DNA of 64,000 bases, from positions 62,001 through 126,000 of IMG/VR virus record IMGVR_UViG_3300031576_001126; one strand, given 5' to 3'. Each line of letters opens with the position of its first letter. Positions within the stretch are counted from its first letter, which is position 1. The DNA comes from a virus. Of this stretch, positions 41,301 through 49,012 are shown in pieces. Under the pieces are notes generated by a model. That model made no database searches. It had not been told where the DNA came from and saw nothing but the letters and a program-made list of their open reading frames with translations. The position numbers and the translations under genes were made by a program.

Positions 41301-41951
41301 ATGATACAAGAAATTGGATATAATTTTACACCCGAATGGGAAAAGAAATGGAAAGATTTGGAAGACCATATAATATATGAGATTCCAAATCTTGAAAAAT
41401 ATGGTTGGGTTGGTTCAAATTCCAATGTTGTTGAAATTGGAAGTGGATCGAACCCAAATCCAAGATCGAATGTTTTGGTTGAGCTTGAAGATGATGGATA
41501 TCACAGAGATTTCGAGAAGCTAAAAATAATGTCACACCAAAGAATAGTTTGGGGAGATATTTGTAAAGGCATTCCGGAGTTTATTGACAAACAATTTGAT
41601 TTTTCATATTGTGTCCATGTCCTCGAACATGTCCAATATCCAGAAGCGGCTTGCAAGGAACTTATGAGAATAAGCAAGAGCGGATATCTTGAAACTCCCG
41701 GACCATTTCTTGAAAAAGTTTGGAACTTCAAATTTCACAAATGGTATGTTGATGTTATCGATGGGGTTTTAACTTTTACTGATAAAAGTTTAATTCACAA
41801 GCCAATAAATATAGAGTTGAATCAATATGAGGATTTTATTTGTGGGCCTCCCAATATGAAGAACGGAACATTTGCTCATTTGAGTAGATTTCATAAATGT
41901 TTTACAAGAGTCAGATGGGTTGATAGTTTTGAGGTTAAGATTATAAGGTAA
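41301..41951 (+). CDS. Class I SAM-dependent methyltransferase (type 11-like)
   Basis: 216 residues. The SAM-binding loop is VVEIGSGSNPNPRSNVLVE, followed by WGDICKGIPEF and DFSYCVHVLEHVQYPEAAC (the HVLEH motif of type 11 enzymes), then CKELMRISKSGYLETPGP. GGAG lies six bases before ATG 41301. The C-terminal third is specific and probably binds the acceptor. It likely methylates a sugar or peptide within the same glycan pathway; the acceptor is unknown. Confidence 0.85.
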   Translation: MIQEIGYNFTPEWEKKWKDLEDHIIYEIPNLEKYGWVGSNSNVVEIGSGSNPNPRSNVLVELEDDGYHRDFEKLKIMSHQRIVWGDICKGIPEFIDKQFDFSYCVHVLEHVQYPEAACKELMRISKSGYLETPGPFLEKVWNFKFHKWYVDVIDGVLTFTDKSLIHKPINIELNQYEDFICGPPNMKNGTFAHLSRFHKCFTRVRWVDSFEVKIIR

Positions 41952-41957
41952 TTCATA

Positions 41958-43757
41958 ATGAAATTATTATTCTCAATGCCACATATAAGATGTAATGATA
42001 AGTTCGAAAGATGTCTTAGATCATTAAAAGAAAGAACTGCAAATCATGATATATTTCTATACATATGTAACTCTTTTGGCAATGATAGAACTAAAAGCGA
42101 AATAGAAAACATATTATCAACAATTGGATTCAATAATTATAAAATAGACGTAAGTAAAAATAATTTTGGATGTTCTGTGGCATGGAATGTTGGTATAAAA
42201 TATGGAATTGATAATAATTTTGATTATATAATTATTGCAAATGATGATATGTTATATTCAAAAGATTGGTTTGAAAATTGCTTAAAGTGGTTTGAAAAAT
42301 ATCCGAAATTGGATTGTGTTCATCCAATGATAGTCGGCGACATAGAGCTTGATGAGATTGGTTTTGACAATCTTTGTGAAAATACATTGCTTCCCAAACA
42401 TGAAGATAACTTTAATACCGGAATTGCATTCGGAGCTATGGTTTGTAAAAAATCTCTATTTGAAAAGATAGGTTTGCTTGACGAAAATTATTATCCGGCA
42501 TTTTATGAAGATATTGATTATGCCTTCAGAATGTTCTTGAATGACGATTGTTATTTTATAACTTGTGGAGATTCTTTTATATATCATTTTAAACATAGCA
42601 CAACTGGAAAAATATATATTAATTCTGAAAATTGCAAGAAATACTATTACAAGAAGTGGGAGGGTAAAAGCGGAGAGGATGCGAGCAGCAATGCAACATT
42701 AAGAGTTGTCTCATATATTAATGATGTGAAATCATATGAATCAAATAAAAGAGTTGATAAAAATTTCAAATGTGCAGATTCATCAATAATAGAAAGCCCA
42801 ATAATTATTGAAGAAATAAATTCTAAGAAAAAGCTTGTTTATATCTCTTATCTTAGGAGTGACTTTCTTGACGATGTTGTTTTTAGTGGATTGCGATATT
42901 TCTCTGACAAATACGATCTTTACTACATCATACCAGACGGAGCCGACTACATAACAAGAAAGAATAGATGCCATTTCAAGACAAGAACGGATTGGGCGAG
43001 AACAGCTTCGGTTATGAAGCCATTTGATTACAATACTGATTATGACATATGCATTGTGGGCCAACTTTGGCAAGAAAGTCAAGCCTGTTACAATTCATTC
43101 AAGGGAAAAGTAAAGTTTACATGCTGCATAGACGGAATGGACAATCCAACGACGCCACAGGTTGATCACGATCTTTTAATTAGGAGAGAGACCGCAGATA
43201 CAAAAATATTTGTGCCGTTTGCGTGTCCGTACGATATAGTCTATAAAGAAAATACAAAAATACCAAAATATTTTGTAAATTTCCAAATGAGCGATACTTA
43301 TAAGACTAGACGTGATTTTTTCAATAAAATTGTTCAAATAAATCCTGAAAATTCAATCATAACCTTCCAACCTTGGGGAAAAGAAATTCTCGGAAATGCT
43401 CCATTTACACCACAAGAAGATTGGTGGAACGTTTTGGAGGAAAGCAAAGCAATAATGAATGATCGAGGGGCCGGAGGGGATGCTTTTAGATTTTGGGAGG
43501 GAATGGCAACCGGAAATTTTGTTGTTTCCTCAAGAAGGCAAATATTTAACGATCTGCCATCTCCGCCAAATGTTATTTGGTTTGATGATTTGAACGAATT
43601 GGATTCAATAATTTGTGATTTGAGAAAAGTCAGTGATGACGAACTTATGGTCGTGAGAAAAAAGTCGAAAGAGTTCGTGAAACAACATCACATGCCAAGA
43701 AACAGAACCGAAAAAGTATTGTTGAGGATAGAGGAAAAAATAAATGAAAGACATTAA
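41958..43757 (+). CDS. Bifunctional glycosyltransferase: GT2 plus C-terminal GT-B/CgeB-like domain
   Basis: 599 residues. Residues of about 1-230 form a GT2 domain: NFGCSVAWNVGIKYGID, YIIIANDDMLYSKDWF with its NDD metal site, and GLLDENYYPAFYEDIDYAFR, the ExxDxxxR acceptor-side motif of rhamnosyl-type GT2 enzymes. Residues of about 275-599 look like a GT-B or CgeB-type domain (KLVYISYLRSDFLDDVVFSG, then AIMNDRGAGGDAFRFWEGMA and GNFVVSSRRQIFNDLPSPPN). It is the second GT fusion in the island. The C-terminal 14 bases overlap the next gene, implying coupling. Confidence 0.83.
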   Translation: MKLLFSMPHIRCNDKFERCLRSLKERTANHDIFLYICNSFGNDRTKSEIENILSTIGFNNYKIDVSKNNFGCSVAWNVGIKYGIDNNFDYIIIANDDMLYSKDWFENCLKWFEKYPKLDCVHPMIVGDIELDEIGFDNLCENTLLPKHEDNFNTGIAFGAMVCKKSLFEKIGLLDENYYPAFYEDIDYAFRMFLNDDCYFITCGDSFIYHFKHSTTGKIYINSENCKKYYYKKWEGKSGEDASSNATLRVVSYINDVKSYESNKRVDKNFKCADSSIIESPIIIEEINSKKKLVYISYLRSDFLDDVVFSGLRYFSDKYDLYYIIPDGADYITRKNRCHFKTRTDWARTASVMKPFDYNTDYDICIVGQLWQESQACYNSFKGKVKFTCCIDGMDNPTTPQVDHDLLIRRETADTKIFVPFACPYDIVYKENTKIPKYFVNFQMSDTYKTRRDFFNKIVQINPENSIITFQPWGKEILGNAPFTPQEDWWNVLEESKAIMNDRGAGGDAFRFWEGMATGNFVVSSRRQIFNDLPSPPNVIWFDDLNELDSIICDLRKVSDDELMVVRKKSKEFVKQHHMPRNRTEKVLLRIEEKINERH

Positions 43758-44505
43758 AGATAGAATAAAAGTTGGCATAGTATCCATGTGCAATCATGGT
43801 CTTACCGACAAATGCATTAAAAGCTGTATAAAGAGTGGAATAAATGATGTTTATGTTTTTTGCAATTCATCAACAATAAATTTCGATAATTCCGTAAGAC
43901 ACGATATAGCTGGAAGAAATATCGGGGTGTCATATGGCTGGAATATGCTGGTCAAAGATTTTTTGAAAAGTGACAAAGATTATCTTTTTATATGCAATGA
44001 TGATATAATATTTATGAATAATTGGCATATTTGTGCCAAACATTTGGATGATGAGAGAATTGGTATTGTTAGCCCATTGCTTTTAGAGAGGAAGTTTTAT
44101 GACGATATTTCTGGAAGTTCCAATATATTCCTGAATGACTGGCAAAATGTATGTTTGTTTGGATGTTTTGGGATTAACAGAAAGACTATAGAGAAAATTG
44201 GCATGTTCGATGAAGAGTTTGAATGTTGTGGCGAAGATAGCGATTATAAGGCCAGAATCTTCAAATATGCCCTATCCTCGGAAAATCCAATTTTGATGAT
44301 GACTGACAATAGCTGTTATGTTTTTCATTATGGTGGTCAATCTCTAAAATCTTCATTTAACGAAACCAGAGAAAAATCAAAGATGGCCAATATACTTTTT
44401 GATAGAAAACACCCGGAATGGCCGACATTGACAAGGGCCAATTATGACAGGGTTTCCATAGAATATGGCAAGAAATTGGAATGCGTTAAAAATGGAATCG
44501 AATAA
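43744..44505 (+). CDS. GT2-family glycosyltransferase
   Basis: 253 residues, a single GT-A domain. AGRNIGVSYGWNMLVKDFL, then YLFICNDDIIFMNNWH with an NDD metal-binding motif, and IGMFDEEFECCGEDSDYKAR with the ED-x-D-Y acceptor motif. These match the N-terminal domain of the preceding gene, so the two may be paralogues. The start lies inside the end of the preceding gene. It likely acts in the same glycan assembly pathway. Confidence 0.85.
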   Translation: MKDIKDRIKVGIVSMCNHGLTDKCIKSCIKSGINDVYVFCNSSTINFDNSVRHDIAGRNIGVSYGWNMLVKDFLKSDKDYLFICNDDIIFMNNWHICAKHLDDERIGIVSPLLLERKFYDDISGSSNIFLNDWQNVCLFGCFGINRKTIEKIGMFDEEFECCGEDSDYKARIFKYALSSENPILMMTDNSCYVFHYGGQSLKSSFNETREKSKMANILFDRKHPEWPTLTRANYDRVSIEYGKKLECVKNGIE

Positions 44506-45253
44506 TAAAGTTTCAATATGCATAAGTCATTTTAATAGACCGCTCGCACTTAAGCAGGCAATTTTGGGAATAAACAAGTTTATAAGACCAAACTATTGCA
44601 ATATTGAAGTTCTAGTTTCTGACGATGGGTCGAGCAAGGAGAATGTTGATGATATTTCAAAAATAGATGGTATAGATAAACTTCTATTTAATGAACATAT
44701 TGGCGGAGGTTCAAACAACAATAAACTTATATGTAATTGTTCTGGAGATTATATTATATGGCATCAAGACGATTTTGAGTGCCTTGGATATGACAATTTC
44801 ATAGAAGATTGTATAATTCTATCGGAGGTTGAGAATTGTGGAATAATAAGACTTTCGGGATTCAATGGAAAATTCGAAAAAACACCATTCAGAATAGATA
44901 GAATGCCAGAAGACACAAAGCCGGGTTTTAGATATGAATTAAAGGAACATGTGGGAATTCCTTATGCTGAGGCGATACGAGAAAGTGATGAATTAGTTAA
45001 GGTTCGGGGAGATCTTAGATGTCTTTATAGCGATCATCCACATTTCAAAACAAGGAAATTCATCGAAAAAATAGGTTTGTACAAAGAAGGTGCGAGCATC
45101 TGGAGATCGGAAGGGGATTTTGTCGAAAGATATTGGAATGATGGATTTAAGACTATTTTTTGGGGAAATTTGATAGTAAGTAGCAATTTTAAGACAACCA
45201 AAACTATTTTGAGTGATAAAGAACAGGAATTGATAAATAGAAATATTCTATAG
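44492..45253 (+). CDS. GT2-family glycosyltransferase
   Basis: 253 residues from ATG 44492; an in-frame ATG at 44465 would add nine residues. I prefer 44492 because the GT-A strand KVSICISHFNRPLALKQ follows at once. EVLVSDDGSSKENVD is the nucleotide-binding DDGS motif, and GDYIIWHQDDFECLG holds the DD-containing metal site. The start overlaps the previous gene by 14 bases. It is less similar to the previous gene than that one is to its upstream neighbour. Confidence 0.83.
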   Translation: MESNNKVSICISHFNRPLALKQAILGINKFIRPNYCNIEVLVSDDGSSKENVDDISKIDGIDKLLFNEHIGGGSNNNKLICNCSGDYIIWHQDDFECLGYDNFIEDCIILSEVENCGIIRLSGFNGKFEKTPFRIDRMPEDTKPGFRYELKEHVGIPYAEAIRESDELVKVRGDLRCLYSDHPHFKTRKFIEKIGLYKEGASIWRSEGDFVERYWNDGFKTIFWGNLIVSSNFKTTKTILSDKEQELINRNIL

Positions 45254-45263
45254 GAGAATAAAA

Positions 45264-45827
45264 ATGAAAGCCAAAGGGAATGTTGTTGATGATTATAACG
45301 GTATAATTTGTTCTGTTATAAATGCATGTGAGTTTAAGAACTATCTTGAATTGGGATTGGCAGGCGGACATCAGTTTGATAAAGTCTCCAAAAATTGTCC
45401 AAACCTAGAAACTATGGTTGCGGTTGATATTAGAACTTCCGATTGGACTATATTTAATCCACTACCAACAAACCCAAGAATGAAAATATATAATGGTACG
45501 AAAACTGATGATTTCTTTGCAAATAACGTGAAGGATCATAAATTTGATGTTGCTTTTATAGACGCCTGTCACAACTATGATCAAGTTATGAGAGATTTTA
45601 ACAATGTCTTGAATGTAATTGAAGAAGATGGAATAATTTTCATGCACGATACCTATCCTCCCAATCAATCTCATACCACAGAAGGAGCATGTTCCGACGC
45701 ATATAAAGCGTATATGGATATATGCGATAATTATCGCAAAGTTTGTGAATGTGTCAATGTTCCAATATTTTGTGGTCTAAATATTGTGAGGAAGATAAAT
45801 AGAAGTAGGAGAATATTAACGATATGA
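45264..45827 (+). CDS. Class I SAM-dependent methyltransferase (Methyltransf_24 type)
   Basis: 187 residues. YLELGLAGGHQFDKV is motif I, MVAVDIRTSDW motif II, and FDVAFIDACHNYDQVMRDFN is the IDxxHxYxxVxxD signature, with GIIFMHDTYPP after it. AGGAG stands about six bases before ATG 45264, one of the better ribosome-binding sites in the island. It is a shorter relative of the enzyme at 40668. A sugar O-methyltransferase role is inferred from its neighbours only. Confidence 0.83.
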   Translation: MKAKGNVVDDYNGIICSVINACEFKNYLELGLAGGHQFDKVSKNCPNLETMVAVDIRTSDWTIFNPLPTNPRMKIYNGTKTDDFFANNVKDHKFDVAFIDACHNYDQVMRDFNNVLNVIEEDGIIFMHDTYPPNQSHTTEGACSDAYKAYMDICDNYRKVCECVNVPIFCGLNIVRKINRSRRILTI

Positions 45828-46801
45828 TAGCCAACTCAAATATATTGATAACCGGAGGCACTGGCAGTTTTGGAAACAGAGTTGCCCAAAAAATAATTGC
45901 CATGAATCCAAAGTCGGTTTCAATATTGTCGAGAGACGAGAAAAAGCAATATGAGATGAAAAAGCTTTTCCCTGATTTCAGATATCTTATAGGCGATGTT
46001 AGGGATGCAAACAGGGTGGATTTTTGTTGCAAAAATATGGATTATATCTTCCATGCGGCTGCCTTAAAACAAGTTCCAAATTGCGAAGATTTCCCGCACG
46101 AGGCACTTCAAACCAACTCAATCGGATCATTCAATGTATGCAATTCTGCCATAAGAAACAGCGTAAAAAAGGTCGTATTTTTATCAACCGATAAAGCCGT
46201 AAAGCCAATAAACGCTATGGGTATCTCCAAAGCGATGATGGAAAAGATTGTTGTCTCCCAAAATAACAAAAACATAAACGACTGTGCCACAATATTCTGC
46301 TGCGTTAGATACGGAAACGTTATGGCGAGCAGGGGAAGTGTAATTCCATTTTTTAGGAAGTGTATAGAAAATGGATCTGATATACCAATAACTGTTCCAG
46401 AAATGACACGTTTTATGTTGACATTGGACGATGCCTGCGAGCTTATTTTCTATGCTTTTGAAAATTCGAAAGGCGGGGAAATCTTTGTCAAAAAATCTCC
46501 AGCCTGCACTGTTGATTTTCTTGTAGATTTCATGTTAAAATACCACGGTGGGTCTAGCCAAAAGAAAATAATAGGCCCAAGACCGGGAGAAAAATATCAC
46601 GAGACCCTGATAAGTGAGTATGAATCCCTAAGAGCAAGCGACATGGGAAATTTCTTTGTTGTCCATTCGGAATATTCAAGTTATTTTAACAGTCATGTGG
46701 AATTTGGAATAGAATACACTTCTGAAAATACAAATAGAATAACAAACTATGATGATTTTTTAGATCTATACGAAAGGGCTAACTTTTTTGATTTGGAGTA
46801 G
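45824..46801 (+). CDS. UDP-GlcNAc 4,6-dehydratase-like enzyme (CapE/FnlA/PseB group)
   Basis: 325 residues, an extended short-chain dehydrogenase. ILITGGTGSFGNRVAQKII is the NAD(P)-binding loop; AALKQVPNCED, VVFLSTDKAVKPINAMGISK and PRPGEKYHETLIS are diagnostic of nucleotide-sugar 4,6-dehydratases acting on UDP-GlcNAc. The usual catalytic Tyr of YxxxK is Met here (MGISK); I recall Met-containing relatives in the CapE/WbjB branch, so this need not mean inactivity. It would make a 4-keto-6-deoxy sugar for the downstream reductase. The start overlaps the previous stop (ATGA). Confidence 0.88.
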   Translation: MIANSNILITGGTGSFGNRVAQKIIAMNPKSVSILSRDEKKQYEMKKLFPDFRYLIGDVRDANRVDFCCKNMDYIFHAAALKQVPNCEDFPHEALQTNSIGSFNVCNSAIRNSVKKVVFLSTDKAVKPINAMGISKAMMEKIVVSQNNKNINDCATIFCCVRYGNVMASRGSVIPFFRKCIENGSDIPITVPEMTRFMLTLDDACELIFYAFENSKGGEIFVKKSPACTVDFLVDFMLKYHGGSSQKKIIGPRPGEKYHETLISEYESLRASDMGNFFVVHSEYSSYFNSHVEFGIEYTSENTNRITNYDDFLDLYERANFFDLE

Positions 46802-46806
46802 TTTGA

Positions 46807-47691
46807 ATGATACTGGTTGCAGGAGGTTCTGGTGGTCTTGGTCGCACATTTGTTGATCGAGACCATCTTGGAACCCACTTCTCTAAGAAATATAAAAACA
46901 CTGAATTCGCCGATTTTTCAAAATCAGAAAATGAAACTTGGAAGAAGCTTGACGAACTTTGTCGTGGCAAAGATATTGATTGTGTTGTTTCGACCATTTC
47001 TTATACCGATGTTGATGGTTCTGAAAGAGATTTCGAAAAAAGCAAAAAAATAACAAGAGACTCAAATATACAAATATGTGATTGGTGTAATAAAAACAAA
47101 TTACCATTTATATTTATATCGTCCAATGATATTTTTGATGGAGAAAGGGGACTGTATCTCGAAAATGATAAACCCCTTCCAGTGAACAATTACTGCCTTC
47201 ATAAAATTGAGGCAGAAGAGCATATATTAAAATGCGAGGGAGACAATCTTATTATTAGATGCAGTCTTCTTGAAGATTATAGCTCATTCAAAAAAATACC
47301 ACTTATAGTAAAGATTTATAATTCAATTATAGAAAAAATCGACGTAAGTTTATTTCGTGATTCATATAATAGTCCCGTAAGTATCGAGTTTGTTTGCGAT
47401 TTTATTGAAAGTTTTTTGAAATCGAATTTCAAAAAATGGAACGGGATAAGACATCTGCACAGCGAAAGGGTTTCAAAATATGAAATCGGGGAGATAATGT
47501 GCGATATTCTTGGATACAACTATAATAATATAAAAGAGTCATCAATATCCGATTGCAATTTCTTGGCAAAGAGGCCAAAAGACGTTTCTTTGCTTTCGCT
47601 TTATGATAATTGTAATCTTGGAAGTATTCATAAAAACATATCCAATATAATTTACAGCATAGGACAAAAGGACAAGACACTCAATGGATAG
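46807..47691 (+). CDS. RmlD-like nucleotide-sugar 4-ketoreductase
   Basis: 294 residues. ILVAGGSGGLGRTFVDRD is the Rossmann loop. DCVVSTISYTDVDGSERDF matches the RmlD segment where dTDP-4-dehydrorhamnose reductases read AA/YTxVDxAE. FIFISSNDIFDGERG is the STDYVFDG-like motif, and NNYCLHKIEAEEHIL contains the catalytic YxxxK. It lies five bases after the dehydratase, so it probably reduces that enzyme's 4-keto product. It lacks the C-terminal cupin domain of CapF. The sugar made (for example a 6-deoxy-HexNAc) is inference. Confidence 0.82.
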   Translation: MILVAGGSGGLGRTFVDRDHLGTHFSKKYKNTEFADFSKSENETWKKLDELCRGKDIDCVVSTISYTDVDGSERDFEKSKKITRDSNIQICDWCNKNKLPFIFISSNDIFDGERGLYLENDKPLPVNNYCLHKIEAEEHILKCEGDNLIIRCSLLEDYSSFKKIPLIVKIYNSIIEKIDVSLFRDSYNSPVSIEFVCDFIESFLKSNFKKWNGIRHLHSERVSKYEIGEIMCDILGYNYNNIKESSISDCNFLAKRPKDVSLLSLYDNCNLGSIHKNISNIIYSIGQKDKTLNG

Positions 47692-48021
47692 AAAAACGAC
47701 TTTGATATTTGGGATTTCAGGACAGGAAAAATAAAAACGAATGTCTGGTCAGAATATAGTATAGATAGGTATGATTAGGAGAAAACCCATGCCTAGAAAA
47801 AGTTTACCTGAAAAAAATGAAAAATTTATGAGAGCCGAAGAATTAAAGTATTTAAGAGGAGATAGCTCAAGAACAAAAAAATTCTTGGATGGGAGCCCAA
47901 ATACACATTCGAATCCACGATAAACGAAACTGTAGATTACTGGCTAGAACGATTACGAAAAGAAAACAATATTGATAACAAACATGATGTTTTATTAAAC
48001 AACTCTATGGTTCAACTATGA
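47684..48021 (+). pseudogene. Collapsed GDP-mannose 4,6-dehydratase gene (internal deletion plus -1 frame change)
   Basis: The ATG at 47684 overlaps the preceding stop and opens MDRKTTLIFGISGQEK then TAA (47732-47734); this is the N-terminal Rossmann start of a GDP-mannose dehydratase (usual form TALIxGxxGQDG). After about 85 bases with no recognisable homology, EKFMRAEELKYLRGDSSRTKK matches the enzyme's C-terminal RPxExxxLxGDxxKAK segment. The frame then ends early at 47921, but from 47881 the -1 frame continues as ILGWEPKYTFESTINETVDY, the expected LGWxPKYTFEELV end, to TGA 48019-48021. The switch point is a seven-A run (47875-47881) in A-AAA-AAA phase. About 270-300 codons of a normal enzyme are missing, including the catalytic core. 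AGGAG (47777-47781) sits seven bases before ATG 47789, so a 44-residue or frameshifted 77-residue peptide could still be made. Confidence 0.8.
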
Positions 48022-48242
48022 TTGTAAAAAAAATAACATCGGAAAAAAACAAAAATTATGTGGAATACATATTCTCAAACAAAGAGGAAGCCGAACTTTT
48101 TTGGAAAACTGGAGTTCCACAAATAGGGTCTCTATTCGATATCCTAGAAGATGGACATTTAAAAAAAATATTAGCGGCCTACCATCTCTTATATTCTTCT
48201 TACGAGCCAAAAGAATACAAAATATCCATAAAATACGAGTGA
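48018..48242 (+). CDS. Small protein of unknown function
   Basis: 74 residues (MIVKKITSEKNKNYVEYIFS...), charged, with alternating hydrophobic residues consistent with a small alpha/beta fold, no Cys pairs and no membrane segment. Its ATG overlaps the stop of the -1 frame of the gmd relic as ATGA, the same coupling used between intact genes nearby. That suggests it was once the next gene in the sugar operon. Function not recognised. Confidence 0.65.
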   Translation: MIVKKITSEKNKNYVEYIFSNKEEAELFWKTGVPQIGSLFDILEDGHLKKILAAYHLLYSSYEPKEYKISIKYE

Positions 48243-48395
48243 AAACATATTTTCTATCAACAAAGCTGTTGCGGATTTTTCCTTGATATTAAAAAAGCGT
48301 ATATTAGACTAGGGGATGTTTAAGTTTTTCCTCAAAAACACACAGAGACAGAGTTTTGTATGTTTTTCTAATACGAAATAATGGAGACAATTGTT
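48243..48395 (+). promoter_or_regulatory. Intergenic region between glycan island and replication block
   Basis: About 150 bases, the longest clearly non-coding gap. It holds an AT-only hairpin, GTTTTT (48324-48329), loop CCTC, AAAAAC (48334-48339), without a T-tract after it, and TTGATA (48283-48288) with TATATT (48300-48305) only 11 bases downstream, too close for a standard promoter. GGAG (48383-48386) serves the next gene. The boundary makes a promoter or terminator plausible, but I cannot define one. Confidence 0.3.
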
Positions 48396-48992
48396 ATGCA
48401 CAAAAAAGGATTCTTGCTTACAATCGAAGGGATTGACGGAGCGGGCAAAACCACTTTGGCAAAATCTCTTCATGATAAACTCCAATCTATGCAGATTCCT
48501 GTCATTTTAAGCAAGGAACCCACCGATGGTCCCTATGGAAAAAAAATAAGGGAATCCGCAAAAACAAAAAGACTTCCTCTTGAAAGAGAGTTGTTTCTTT
48601 TCATACAAGATAGAAAAGAACATGTGGAAAAGATTATAAAGCCAGCATTAAAAAATGGAAAAGTTGTTATTCTTGATCGTTATATGTATTCAACAATAGC
48701 ATACCAAGGAGCAAGAGGAGCTTCTGTTGCGGAAATTTACCAAGAGCATTGTGATTTTGCTATAGAACCTGATCTTTTAGTAATTTTAGACTTGCCAATT
48801 GACGAGGCTCTTGCTAGAATAAAAAAGACACGAGGATCAACCGACGAGTTTGAAGTGAAATCATATTTAAAACAAGTGGCTTCAAATTATTTAAAAGTTA
48901 AAGCTCCAGTTATTCTTTATCTCGAAGCAACAAAATCAACAGAAGATTTGGCAGAAGATGTATTGGAAAATTTCTTTAATTCAGAATATTAA
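48396..48992 (+). CDS. tmk: Thymidylate kinase
   Basis: 198 residues from ATG 48396; an in-frame ATG at 48381 is possible, but GGAG at 48383-48386 fits 48396. It phosphorylates dTMP to dTDP. LTIEGIDGAGKTTLAKSL is the P-loop, SKEPTDGPYGKKIRESAK the dTMP-binding EPT segment, and ILDRYMYSTIAYQGARG the DRY motif region. DLLVILDLPIDEALARI leads to the lid RGSTDEFE. Length is normal for the family. It opens the replication/nucleotide block and would raise dTTP supply for an AT-rich genome. Confidence 0.95.
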   Translation: MHKKGFLLTIEGIDGAGKTTLAKSLHDKLQSMQIPVILSKEPTDGPYGKKIRESAKTKRLPLERELFLFIQDRKEHVEKIIKPALKNGKVVILDRYMYSTIAYQGARGASVAEIYQEHCDFAIEPDLLVILDLPIDEALARIKKTRGSTDEFEVKSYLKQVASNYLKVKAPVILYLEATKSTEDLAEDVLENFFNSEY

Positions 48993-49012
48993 AAACATAA
49001 AAGGAGAAAGTT

